Below are positions 24,889-31,826 of a stretch of 32,203 nucleotides of DNA, one piece after another (within the stretch, counting starts at the first letter, position 1; each line of letters begins with the position of its first letter). The translations under genes and the position numbers were made by a program. The notes beneath the pieces were generated by a model that was given only the letters and a program-made list of their open reading frames with translations, was not told the DNA's origin and did no database searches. The stretch is from Pseudomonas fluorescens. GTDB lineage: Bacteria; Pseudomonadota; Gammaproteobacteria; Pseudomonadales; Pseudomonadaceae. Where the stretch lies: NCBI RefSeq assembly GCF_902497875.1, contig NZ_CABVHY010000052.1, forward strand, positions 1 through 32,203, read 5' to 3'.

Positions 24889-25734
24889 TCAGCGAGTGCC
24901 GCGACGGCTCATGAACGCCAGACGCTCAAGCAATTGCACGTCCTGCTCGTTCTTTACCAGCGCGCCGGCCAGGGGCGGGATGGCTTTGGTCGGATCGCGT
25001 TCGCGCAGCACGGCTTCGCCGATGTTGTCGGCCATCAGCAGTTTCAGCCAGTCCACCAGTTCGGAGGTCGAAGGTTTTTTCTTCAGGCCCGGCACCTTGC
25101 GCACATCGAAGAACACGTCCAGCGCTTCGCTGACCAGATCCTTCTTGATGTCCGGGTAGTGCACGTCGACGATTTTTTGCAGGGTGACGCGGTCGGGGAA
25201 GGCGATGTAGTGGAAGAAGCAGCGGCGCAGGAAGGCGTCCGGCAGTTCTTTCTCGTTGTTGGAGGTAATGATGATGATCGGGCGTTTCTTGGCCTTGATC
25301 GTCTCGTCGATCTCGTAAACGTAGAACTCCATCTTGTCGAGTTCTTGCAGCAGGTCGTTGGGGAACTCGATATCGGCCTTGTCGATTTCATCGATTAGCA
25401 GAATCACCCGCTCTTCGGATTCGAAGGCTTCCCAGAGCTTGCCCTTTTTCAGGTAGTTGCGAACGTCGTGGACTTTGTCCACACCTAGCTGCGAGTCGCG
25501 CAGACGGCTGACCGCGTCGTATTCATAGAGGCCCTGATGAGCCTTGGTGGTGGACTTGATGTGCCAGGTGATCAGCCGCGCGCCGAAGGACTCGGCCATC
25601 TGCTCGGCCAGCATGGTCTTGCCGGTACCCGGCTCGCCCTTGACCAGTAGTGGCCGCTCCAGCGTGATGGCGGCATTGACCGCAAGCTTGAGGTCATCGG
25701 TAGCGACGTATGCGCTGGTGCCTTCGAACTTCAT
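24889..25734 (-). CDS. moxR: MoxR family AAA+ ATPase
   Basis: A 281-aa AAA+ ATPase. Walker A is GEPGTGKTML (about residues 33-42), Walker B is VILLIDEIDKAD, sensor 1 is in IIIITSNNEKELPDAFLRRC with the arginine finger region, and a helical lid follows. The ATG at 25734 is taken because GAGGAA lies seven bases upstream and the conserved start MKFEGTSAYVATDDL follows. It forms a two-gene unit with the VWA gene. A good sigma-70 promoter lies about 68 bp upstream of its start, on the host side of the mobile element. Confidence 0.92.
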   Translation of the reverse strand: MKFEGTSAYVATDDLKLAVNAAITLERPLLVKGEPGTGKTMLAEQMAESFGARLITWHIKSTTKAHQGLYEYDAVSRLRDSQLGVDKVHDVRNYLKKGKLWEAFESEERVILLIDEIDKADIEFPNDLLQELDKMEFYVYEIDETIKAKKRPIIIITSNNEKELPDAFLRRCFFHYIAFPDRVTLQKIVDVHYPDIKKDLVSEALDVFFDVRKVPGLKKKPSTSELVDWLKLLMADNIGEAVLRERDPTKAIPPLAGALVKNEQDVQLLERLAFMSRRGTR

Positions 25735-25801
25735 CTGCAATTCCTCGAACGGTAACGCCGACCTGAGCAAAGCAGGGCGGGCGAATTAAATCTCATCGCT
25801 G

Positions 25802-25831
25802 ACTATAACGCGGCGCCCGGTCGACTGTGAA
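25802..25831 (-). promoter_or_regulatory. Sigma-70 promoter for moxR
   Basis: On the minus strand, TTCACA (25831-25826) and TATAGT (25807-25802) are separated by 18 bp; each matches consensus in five of six positions. It points to moxR and would give a leader of about 60 bases. It implies that the element junction lies to its right. Confidence 0.65.
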
Positions 25832-25959
25832 CGCAGACGGCCTATTCAGTCTCTGACTGCCCGGTACACTCCGGAACTGTCGGGTCGGCTGAGAGCCTTG
25901 TACTATACAGCCTCCAGCGATTCGGCACTGTGCCACATACCCCAGTATTCAGCGCTTGG

Positions 25960-25983
25960 ATGCGCCACACGTCACCGGCGCAT
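25960..25983. promoter_or_regulatory. Inverted repeat upstream of the integrase gene
   Basis: ATGCGCC and GGCGCAT form a perfect 7-bp dyad with a 10-base centre (ACACGTCACC), 27 bp before the integrase start. It could be an operator, or an arm site for the recombinase near the left attachment site. Confidence 0.35.
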
Positions 25984-26010
25984 GCCTGCGACACGTGCCA
26001 CGGAGAAACC

Positions 26011-27450
26011 ATGTCCTATCTCACTCGCCGCGACGGACGTTACAGCTACCGCCGTCGATTCCCCGCAGAAGTAGCCGCCCTGATTGGCCGGAACGAGTAC
26101 CGCAAAGCCTTGGGGACTGCCGATCGGGCGGAGGCGCTGCGGCTATCACATGCCGTGTCTGTAGAGTTTGACCGTATCTGTGGTGAGGCGCTGGCCGTAC
26201 CGGCTGATCCAGCACAGCCGGGCACAGAAGCTGCTCCGGTCAAAACGCAAGCCCAGACCGCCGCCGAGGTGCTGAACAATCTTGACGCCGTAGTTCGGGG
26301 CTTCACGTTGAATATCACGGAGCGGATGCAGTCGTCCGGGTGGCAAGCGGAGCTTGGATGGCGTAGAGCGTCCCTTGAGGCGCATGCCCGAGGGACTCTG
26401 GTGTTGCCGGGTCTGGACATACACCCTGTACAAGCTCGGGCTATGTTGCGGGCACTGGACGACACTCTGGCTGGGAATCCCCCACGGTTCGACTCACCTG
26501 CACCGGGCGGGGCTGCTGCTCCTGCTACCGCTGCCGTGCCAATGCCCGATACCGTCACCGAGGCGGTGTTCCAGTCGGTGCTTGAGGATTACTACGAAGG
26601 CGTAGGGCCTAGCCGGGTGAGCAAGATAAAAAGCCTCACGCGCCGTGTACTTGCATGGCCTAGCACTCAAGCGGAGCAGCTTGAGCGGGTGATGCAGTAC
26701 TGTGCTGAGCGGTTAGAGGCGGGCGGTAAGGCCACGTCTGTGCACGGTGACGCTGCGGGATTAATCACTGTGCTGCGCAGGGTTCCCGGCTGGCAGGGTA
26801 TCGCCTTGCCGAGGACTGGCGCAGTCGCTAGAGCCGTCCGATCCGGTGGCGGGATGAACGTGAACCAGCGCTCAAGTATTCCCTTGGAGCGGATGCTGAA
26901 CCTACACGCTGAGATGCAGCGGCAGGTTCCTGTGCATTACTCAACGGTAGTCCTGTTGGCTCGGTACGGGTTACGGCCCGGTGAGCTGCTGCAAGAGGGG
27001 CCGGATGCGTTGGGGTATCGCGTGGATATTCTCGGCAACCGCGAGCTGGTGTTTATGGCCGCCCTGACTGGTGGTAAGAACGCCGCTGCCCGCCGGGATA
27101 TACCTGTGCACGCTGATGATGCTGGGATGTTCCGAGAGGTGCTTGCAGGCCTTGGAATCGCTGCTGATGCTACCCCTGTCCAGCGTGACAGACGGATTCG
27201 CCAGCGTGTGCGGAACGTGTCGCGGGTGTTCAACCGTCTGCTTGGCGAGGGGGATGGGCTGTCGCTGTACAGCCAGCGTCACACCTGCGCGGACCTTCTG
27301 CGGGCTGTGGGTGCTACGGCGGAGGAAGTCGGTGGTGTACTCGGCCATACCGCTGCTGGATCGAAAGCCACCAGCATTTACGGCGGGAGCCAGCCTTTGG
27401 ACCGACCGCGTGAGCTGTTGGAGAAAGTGCGGGAACTGATTCCAAGCTGA
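26011..27450 (+). CDS. Tyrosine recombinase / phage-type integrase
   Basis: A 479-aa site-specific recombinase. The N-terminal SYLTRRDGRYSYRRRFPAEV resembles the short SH3-like arm domain of DUF6538-type integrases. The catalytic set in the C-terminal half is Arg322 (YGLRPGELL), Lys356 (GGKNAA), Arg423-His424 (YSQRHTCADLL), His446 (VLGHTA) and nucleophile Tyr457 (SIYGG); Tyr420 replaces the first His of HxxR, a change tolerated in many integrases. It therefore looks active. GGAG precedes the ATG. It marks the left end of an integrated element; no attL/attR pair can be shown because the right end is outside. Confidence 0.92.
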   Translation: MSYLTRRDGRYSYRRRFPAEVAALIGRNEYRKALGTADRAEALRLSHAVSVEFDRICGEALAVPADPAQPGTEAAPVKTQAQTAAEVLNNLDAVVRGFTLNITERMQSSGWQAELGWRRASLEAHARGTLVLPGLDIHPVQARAMLRALDDTLAGNPPRFDSPAPGGAAAPATAAVPMPDTVTEAVFQSVLEDYYEGVGPSRVSKIKSLTRRVLAWPSTQAEQLERVMQYCAERLEAGGKATSVHGDAAGLITVLRRVPGWQGIALPRTGAVARAVRSGGGMNVNQRSSIPLERMLNLHAEMQRQVPVHYSTVVLLARYGLRPGELLQEGPDALGYRVDILGNRELVFMAALTGGKNAAARRDIPVHADDAGMFREVLAGLGIAADATPVQRDRRIRQRVRNVSRVFNRLLGEGDGLSLYSQRHTCADLLRAVGATAEEVGGVLGHTAAGSKATSIYGGSQPLDRPRELLEKVRELIPS

Positions 27451-27688
27451 GAACCCCAGCAACGCACTTGGGACAGCTGGAACCGCGCCCCGAACAGCAC
27501 CGCTAGAACCATTGATCTAGAGGCTTCGCAATAGCAGGACGCTACTAGTACAAGTGAAGGCTAGCAACACCACTGAGCAATGCTTTCGCACTTAATGGAC
27601 AGGGGAAGGATGTCTGCACTAGCTGCGGTCCTCCCTTCTCAAGTACCAGAGCCTACGAGAGGAAGACCAACACAAGGAGACTGACGAA
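27451..27688. other. Non-coding gap after the integrase gene
   Basis: No frame in this 238-bp gap has a ribosome site. It holds a small inverted repeat CTAGA-N8-TCTAG (27503-27520) and several CTAG tetramers, a tetramer that is rare in Pseudomonas chromosomes. It should contain the promoter of the element operon, but I see no clear -35/-10 pair. Confidence 0.4.
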
Positions 27689-28483
27689 TTGACCGATTTA
27701 GATACGAACGACCTGGAGCCGATGTTCCAAGACCCGACCGTAGGAATGAGCGCTCAGCAGCGCGTGTGGTGGGACGCTTTGAACGCTGGCTCCGAAGTGA
27801 ACAAAGCTTACGAACAAGTACCGGCGTACAAAGCAGTAGCGGACCTGTTCGCTGAACACACCGGCAAGACCCGCGTCAGTAAATCCCGCGAGGCGTATCT
27901 AGCGAAGCTCCGAGCCGATCAGGCTTTCTACAAGGCTTGTGCCGCTGAGCATGTTGGTCGGTACAGAGCAAGCCAACAAACCGTTGATGCTGCTGTGCTG
28001 CTGGTGATTGATGCAGAGGGCAACACCCAACCCCGTATAGCACTGCTGGATGCCGGTGTCCCTGCTGAGGAAACCGCACGGATTGCCAGCAAGACCGGCG
28101 CACGTCGCAAGGTCAAGAAAGCATTGCAGAAGCACGCGCATCACCAGAACGCCCAACGGATGATCCAGAGCGAAGGCAAACGGGAGTACATGCGAATGGC
28201 CGCAGACACTCTATCGGGAAGCCTTGAAGGAATCGCTGTGAACATGAAGACACAAGCCCGACTGGCTCGACTTGAGCAAAGCGAGGCCGACCACGCCCGC
28301 CGTATTGCAGAACTGGAAGCACGTCTAGCGGCAATGGATGCGCGACACGCTGTAGATGATGCCGGAGTCGATCCAAGGGCTGAGGCACTACGCCTGCACA
28401 CGGAAGGGCTAGGCTACAAGGCAATTGCTGGCCGCATTGGCCGTAGTCAATCTACCGTACGGAACTGGGTCAAAGCAGCTTGA
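27689..28483 (+). CDS. Putative coiled-coil / HTH DNA-binding protein of the element
   Basis: A 264-aa protein I cannot assign to a named family. The start is a TTG eight bases after a perfect AAGGAGA. The middle (about residues 205-228) is an Arg/Glu/Leu coiled coil (LARLEQSEADHARRIAELEA). The last 33 residues are a homeodomain-like HTH (GLGYKAIAGRIGRSQSTVRN) of the kind in resolvases and transposases. A second, weaker HTH-like stretch is DAGVPAEETARIASKTGARR. It is the first gene after the integrase. It could regulate the element, or act in excision or DNA packaging as small terminases do; neither is shown. Confidence 0.72.
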   Translation: MTDLDTNDLEPMFQDPTVGMSAQQRVWWDALNAGSEVNKAYEQVPAYKAVADLFAEHTGKTRVSKSREAYLAKLRADQAFYKACAAEHVGRYRASQQTVDAAVLLVIDAEGNTQPRIALLDAGVPAEETARIASKTGARRKVKKALQKHAHHQNAQRMIQSEGKREYMRMAADTLSGSLEGIAVNMKTQARLARLEQSEADHARRIAELEARLAAMDARHAVDDAGVDPRAEALRLHTEGLGYKAIAGRIGRSQSTVRNWVKAA

Positions 28484-28490
28484 GTGAACT

Positions 28491-28520
28491 GGGTGTCAGG
28501 TTTGGCACCCTTTGGCACCC
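28491..28520. repeat. Tandem TTTGGCACCC repeat with facing GGGTGTCA arm
   Basis: TTTGGCACCC occurs twice in direct succession (28501-28520). GGGTGTCA just before it (28491-28498) can pair with TGGCACCC, giving an 8-bp hairpin with one G-U and a second arm that competes for pairing. GGCACCC recurs at 28841 and 28914, on the other side of the small HTH gene. Confidence 0.6.
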
Positions 28521-28542
28521 CTGAAATAGACTCAAACTCTAA

Positions 28543-28557
28543 AGGTACTACGTACCT
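28543..28557. promoter_or_regulatory. Perfect dyad AGGTAC-TAC-GTACCT
   Basis: A 6-bp perfect inverted repeat with a 3-base centre lies 28 bp before the start of the 79-aa HTH gene. Its size and place suit an operator for a dimeric HTH protein, possibly the adjacent product. Confidence 0.45.
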
Positions 28558-28585
28558 ATTTCTCTTAACTTTGGATGGAGCCAAC

Positions 28586-28825
28586 ATGACCCATATCTAC
28601 CTCCCCGACGGCAGTTTGATAATTGATGATTCCGAACTAATGCCCCAGCACCAAGCTCGCCGCATGGCACACGAAGGTATGCCGCCTGCTGGTATCGCCT
28701 CCGAGCTGGGCGAGCCCCTTGCCGATGTACAGCAGTGGATTCAAGAGGCGCCGTATGAGACGCCTGAGGCGTACTGGCTGCGACGGTACAACGAAGGCAC
28801 TATCGATGATGATGAAGACGAGTAA
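28586..28825 (+). CDS. Small HTH protein of the element
   Basis: A 79-aa acidic protein. TGGAG precedes the ATG at 28586; the frame is open further up but that region is taken by repeats and lacks a ribosome site. Residues about 23-55 (ARRMAHEGMPPAGIASELGE, then PLADVQQWIQEA) align without gaps to the C-terminal HTH of the 264-aa protein upstream, with about ten of 33 positions the same, including the EG, IA, G, V and W that mark this fold. The tail is very acidic (DDDEDE). It is probably a small regulator; the family is not recognised. Confidence 0.7.
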   Translation: MTHIYLPDGSLIIDDSELMPQHQARRMAHEGMPPAGIASELGEPLADVQQWIQEAPYETPEAYWLRRYNEGTIDDDEDE

Positions 28826-29155
28826 TCCCGCCGTTTAATCGGCACCCTTTCCCCGCTGTTCTGATTGGTCGTCAGAACAGTAGCCAGCGCTGTGTACTCC
28901 TTCGCAGACGCTGGCACCCTATTCGAATGGAAGCCCTCGGCTTCCTGTTCGCCCTGACCACCCGCTGTAATCCGCAACGCCGCCTGACGCTTTACGCGAC
29001 CGGGCCTTCCTGTAAACCCCCGTAAACACTACCCAGAACCAGCGTCTCGCTGCACAAGAATCGATGATCGTCCTGAATATGCATAACAGCGTGTTCGGAG
29101 GGAGATCGTGTGTTCTTGCGCAGCGCTGTGCCTGTTTCGACCAATGGAGGCACTA
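28826..29155. other. Non-coding region rich in repeats, candidate control region
   Basis: No gene is seen in 330 bp. It contains GGCACCC at 28841 and 28914 (as upstream of the small HTH gene), the perfect 9-bp inverted repeat at 28856-28880, and GTAAAC at 29012 and 29022, exactly one helical turn apart, with a TTTAC in the opposite sense near 28991. Such density suggests regulator binding or an origin-like site. Confidence 0.5.
28856..28880. promoter_or_regulatory. Perfect 9-bp inverted repeat CTGTTCTGA / TCAGAACAG
   Basis: The arms are separated by seven bases (TTGGTCG), 30 bp after the small HTH gene. No T-run follows, so it is not a standard terminator. The length of the dyad suits an operator. 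Confidence 0.5.
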
Positions 29156-29590
29156 ATGAACACCTTGATTAAATGCACCAAACCACGCCCAAGCACCCGC
29201 CGCGCTGCTGAGGTGTACGCAGACCGGGAAGCCGCTCAAGAGTTTGCCCGCGAGAACCTAAAGCTGGACTTCCACAAGGACGACACCACGTACTGGACTG
29301 AGCAAGCCAGTAAACGCGGGATGCTCCTGCCCGACTGGTGGATTCCAGCCACTGGCACTCGCCTTGCTCGGTACGCTGAACAGATGGGTTTGAACATCCA
29401 GCACGTTATCGCTGCCACCGGCTGCCGGTCGTTCAAGGTCTTTGCTGAGCAGAACCCCACGTGGCCCCTGTTCGCGCAAGTGGGTTTGCTGCTGGAGCTG
29501 GCAGACGCTGAGGGTGTGCTGCATAACCTTGCCCCGGCTGGCTGGACTCCCGGCCCCGGCGTGCAGAATCTCGCCCAGCACGGTTACTGA
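29156..29590 (+). CDS. Hypothetical protein, element operon
   Basis: A 144-aa soluble protein of unknown family. GGAGG precedes the ATG at 29156. An alternative GTG at 29108, also with GGAGGGAG close upstream, would add 16 Cys-rich residues; I favour the ATG. The N-terminal 35 residues are basic and helical; the middle has a Trp-rich stretch (YWTEQASKRGMLLPDWWIPA), followed by likely helices (LARYAEQMGLNIQHVIAATG and LFAQVGLLLELADAEGVLHN). No catalytic motif or membrane segment is seen. It is the first gene after the repeat-rich region. Confidence 0.68.
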   Translation: MNTLIKCTKPRPSTRRAAEVYADREAAQEFARENLKLDFHKDDTTYWTEQASKRGMLLPDWWIPATGTRLARYAEQMGLNIQHVIAATGCRSFKVFAEQNPTWPLFAQVGLLLELADAEGVLHNLAPAGWTPGPGVQNLAQHGY

Positions 29591-29642
29591 TCCGTCACAG
29601 AGTCACCCTGGCCCCGGCCAATTCCCGCTGTACCAATCCCGA

Positions 29643-29651
29643 CCCCCCCCC
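29643..29651. repeat. Run of nine C
   Basis: A C9 homopolymer lies 12 bases before the AAGGAG and 25 before the start codon of the next gene. It is the longest single-base run noticed in the window and could vary in length by slippage. Confidence 0.6.
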
Positions 29652-29676
29652 AATCACCTGATAAGGAGACACACCC

Positions 29677-29937
29677 GTGGCTACTAAAAAATCCAGCCTG
29701 AGCTACACGGAACGCACTCGCATTGAGTTTCTCACCAGTCACCTGCGTAGCTCGTCCCGACCATCGGTGAAGGCTAAGTATGTAGATGAGCTTGCTCAGA
29801 TTCTCGATGGCAAGGAGCTAACTCGCGGTGACATGGCGTTGGCCTCGTACTACCTCGGCAACTCCGGCACCGATGCCGAATCCGTCGAGTTGTCTCAATC
29901 GTTCGCTCAGGCGTACCGCGAAACCCCTGCTCAGTAA
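29677..29937 (+). CDS. Hypothetical small protein, element operon
   Basis: An 86-aa protein starting with GTG, with TAAGGAG eight bases upstream. It is charged and probably all-helical: ERTRIEFLTSHLRSSSR, VKAKYVDELAQILDGKELTR and DMALASYYLGNSGTDAESVE. Nothing marks an enzyme. Size, charge and place suit a small phage-type accessory or regulatory protein. It is followed 31 bp later by the 313-aa gene, which has a near-identical leader. Confidence 0.68.
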   Translation: MATKKSSLSYTERTRIEFLTSHLRSSSRPSVKAKYVDELAQILDGKELTRGDMALASYYLGNSGTDAESVELSQSFAQAYRETPAQ

Positions 29938-29968
29938 GCAGCGGCACCACCACATAAGGAGATTCACT

Positions 29969-30910
29969 TTGACCACATTTAATCCAACTGCTGCACAACT
30001 TACCGCACTGGCGAGCCTGTCCGATGCCGATCTAATGGCCCCGCTGACTTTCGACGGTACATCCCCGGCCTCTGCACCAATTGCTGCCGAGCGCTTCGGC
30101 GGTTTCCCTGACGTTCCGGCGTTGGACTCGCTGCTGGCGCAAGCCGATGCAATCGCGCTGGCCGGTGCTCTCACCGATCTGCCGCCGCGCTCTCTGCGTG
30201 TTACCGGTGTTCCGGCTGGAGAGTCCGTATCCAGTCACCTGCGCAGCAATGGCGGAAAGCTCAGCGCAGCCCTGCGCCAAGTAGTGGGCGACCACATTAA
30301 GACTGCGGATGACCTACGTTACGCCTTGCGGGTGTTAGCTTCCCACGGTGTGAATAGCCTGATCGGGAACCGCTACCGGGATCTTCTGGGGCGTGAGCGC
30401 ACTGCGGCGGAAACGATCCATACCGACTGGCAAGACCGTTTACGGGTGGCTGCTGTCGGTGAGCTGGCTGCCATCGACGCGGCTGAGCATTTGAGTACAG
30501 AGGAATTCCAGTTTCTGCTGGAACTTGTGGATACCAACCGTGCCGGTATGGCTCAGAACCTTGCTGGCCCTGCCGTGAATGTTGCTGCGCTGGTTCAAGG
30601 CAGAACCCAAGACTGGCGTGTCATCGCAGATGAGTGGGCTGGCGTCTGCCAGTCTCGGGGAACCGTCACGTTTGAAGGCACGGGCACCGCAACTGCGGGT
30701 TGCTCTTACAGCGTTGAAGTCAAACCCGGTCAAGGTTGGGTACTCAGCAAATACGTCGGTCAGACTTGGATGCCGGTTGAAGCCTGCGCCATTGGTCAAG
30801 ACCGTGCGGTTGAGGATCGCCGCCGTATAGCTCGCGATTGTGCGCACGCGGCACGTCCCACTCCGGTCATTGCCGGTGGCTTCGCTGACAAACTCCGGGC
30901 GCTGGTGTGA
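29969..30910 (+). CDS. Hypothetical protein, element operon
   Basis: A 313-aa protein. The TTG at 29969 is chosen because TAAGGAG lies seven bases upstream and no ATG or GTG fits; the open frame before it overlaps the preceding gene. The first 200 residues are Ala/Leu rich and helical. A beta-rich part follows at about 230-280 (RGTVTFEGTGTATAGCSYSV, then VKPGQGWVLSKYVGQTWMPV). The end is a basic helix (RRRIARDCAHAARPTPV). No known domain is recognised. Its stop overlaps the next start (GTGA), so the two products are likely made together. Confidence 0.72.
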   Translation: MTTFNPTAAQLTALASLSDADLMAPLTFDGTSPASAPIAAERFGGFPDVPALDSLLAQADAIALAGALTDLPPRSLRVTGVPAGESVSSHLRSNGGKLSAALRQVVGDHIKTADDLRYALRVLASHGVNSLIGNRYRDLLGRERTAAETIHTDWQDRLRVAAVGELAAIDAAEHLSTEEFQFLLELVDTNRAGMAQNLAGPAVNVAALVQGRTQDWRVIADEWAGVCQSRGTVTFEGTGTATAGCSYSVEVKPGQGWVLSKYVGQTWMPVEACAIGQDRAVEDRRRIARDCAHAARPTPVIAGGFADKLRALV

Positions 30911-31524
30911 GTACTGAGCGGCCTGCGCTTCGGCGCGGGCAGCACCCATCCGCTGACGACCTAGTAAAGATGAGGCTCGGATACCCCGGCTATGAGGCTC
31001 GATTGCAGAGCATGCGGGCAATGAAGCCCGCCCGGTACGCTGCTGTTATGTCCGGTGCTAGGACGTTCGATGATCCGGACTGGTGTTGCACTGAGTGCAG
31101 CGGGAACGAGCGGCACACTCGGAACCTTACGTGTCGGGCCTGCAATGGTGCCCGCGTAGCGAGCGTGTTCAAGACACTGCCCGATGGTCAGACCGTGTAC
31201 GTGTCAAAAGATGATTCAGCCTCTGATAACTGGCAGCAGCGACACCTGCGAACACAGCGCCTGCTAGATCAGAAAGCCATCTTGAACCGCTTGGGGCCAG
31301 TGGTCGTCGGTCGGTACTGCCTTGAGGGTGGCTGCGTGCTGCGTGCCGGGTCCGTGGCGCTCGACACTGAGTCGCTGATGCTTGCCGTCGATGCCCTGCT
31401 GTCTGGTGATCCTGAACAGTCCCGCATTGCGATTGAACCGCTTATCCAGCAACACCGTGAACTGGCGTTGTGCGTCCGCACGATCGCCCAAGCCCTTGCG
31501 GCACCTAAACCAAATCGAACTTGA
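30907..31524 (+). CDS. Protein with a Cys4 zinc-ribbon-like motif, element operon
   Basis: A 205-aa protein starting with GTG, coupled to the gene before it by the GTGA overlap. Residues 61-79 hold C-x2-C-x11-C-x2-C (CTEC at 61-64 and CRAC at 76-79), a zinc-ribbon-like arrangement often used for nucleic acid or protein binding; Cys60 adds a fifth. The rest is helical, with an Arg/Gln-rich stretch (NWQQRHLRTQRLLDQKAILN) and an Ala/Leu-rich end. No catalytic residues are seen. The coupled partner suggests a shared complex, which is inference. Confidence 0.72.
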   Translation: MSTERPALRRGQHPSADDLVKMRLGYPGYEARLQSMRAMKPARYAAVMSGARTFDDPDWCCTECSGNERHTRNLTCRACNGARVASVFKTLPDGQTVYVSKDDSASDNWQQRHLRTQRLLDQKAILNRLGPVVVGRYCLEGGCVLRAGSVALDTESLMLAVDALLSGDPEQSRIAIEPLIQQHRELALCVRTIAQALAAPKPNRT

Positions 31525-31565
31525 TGCCTGCCCAATGGGTGGGCTGCACCTATTGGAGACATTAA

Positions 31566-31826
31566 ATGAAAGCACGAATTACAAAGTCCGTCCTGTCCGG
31601 CATGTGCGCCGCTTTTACCCCCGACTTAACCTCGCCGTCTGGTCTGCGCTGGAACCGCTGGAACGGCACCACAGGTACGCGCAGCCGTGAAGCTGGCGAC
31701 GTGGCTGGTAGCTGCACAAACTCAGGCACTTACGTCGTTACTCTGGAAGGCAGCAAGTACCTGGCTGCGGATGTCCTGCTTGCTCTGCACCGCGCCCAGC
31801 ATCGCACCGCTGTGGTGTCAGCATGA
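31566..31826 (+). CDS. Small protein resembling the N-terminal part of phage HNH/AP2 proteins
   Basis: An 86-aa protein with TTGGAG before its ATG. The pattern GLRWNRWNGTTGTRSREAGD, then AGSCTNSGTYVVTLEGSKYL, then an ALHRAQHR end recalls the opening of phage HNH homing endonucleases and AP2-type DNA-binding domains (aromatic residue, Gly, a Gly-Tyr/Thr-Tyr strand pair, then a His). The HNH nuclease half is absent, so it would bind DNA at most. The match is by eye and weak. Its stop overlaps the next start (ATGA). Confidence 0.6.
   Translation: MKARITKSVLSGMCAAFTPDLTSPSGLRWNRWNGTTGTRSREAGDVAGSCTNSGTYVVTLEGSKYLAADVLLALHRAQHRTAVVSA

Noticed and set aside
25832..25930. tRNA gene as integration target
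   Set aside because: No cloverleaf, anticodon arm or TTCGANTC-type T-loop could be found on either strand.
28856..28880. Inverted repeat as an intrinsic terminator
   Set aside because: No T-run follows on either strand; the arms are not GC-rich enough for a strong terminator stem.
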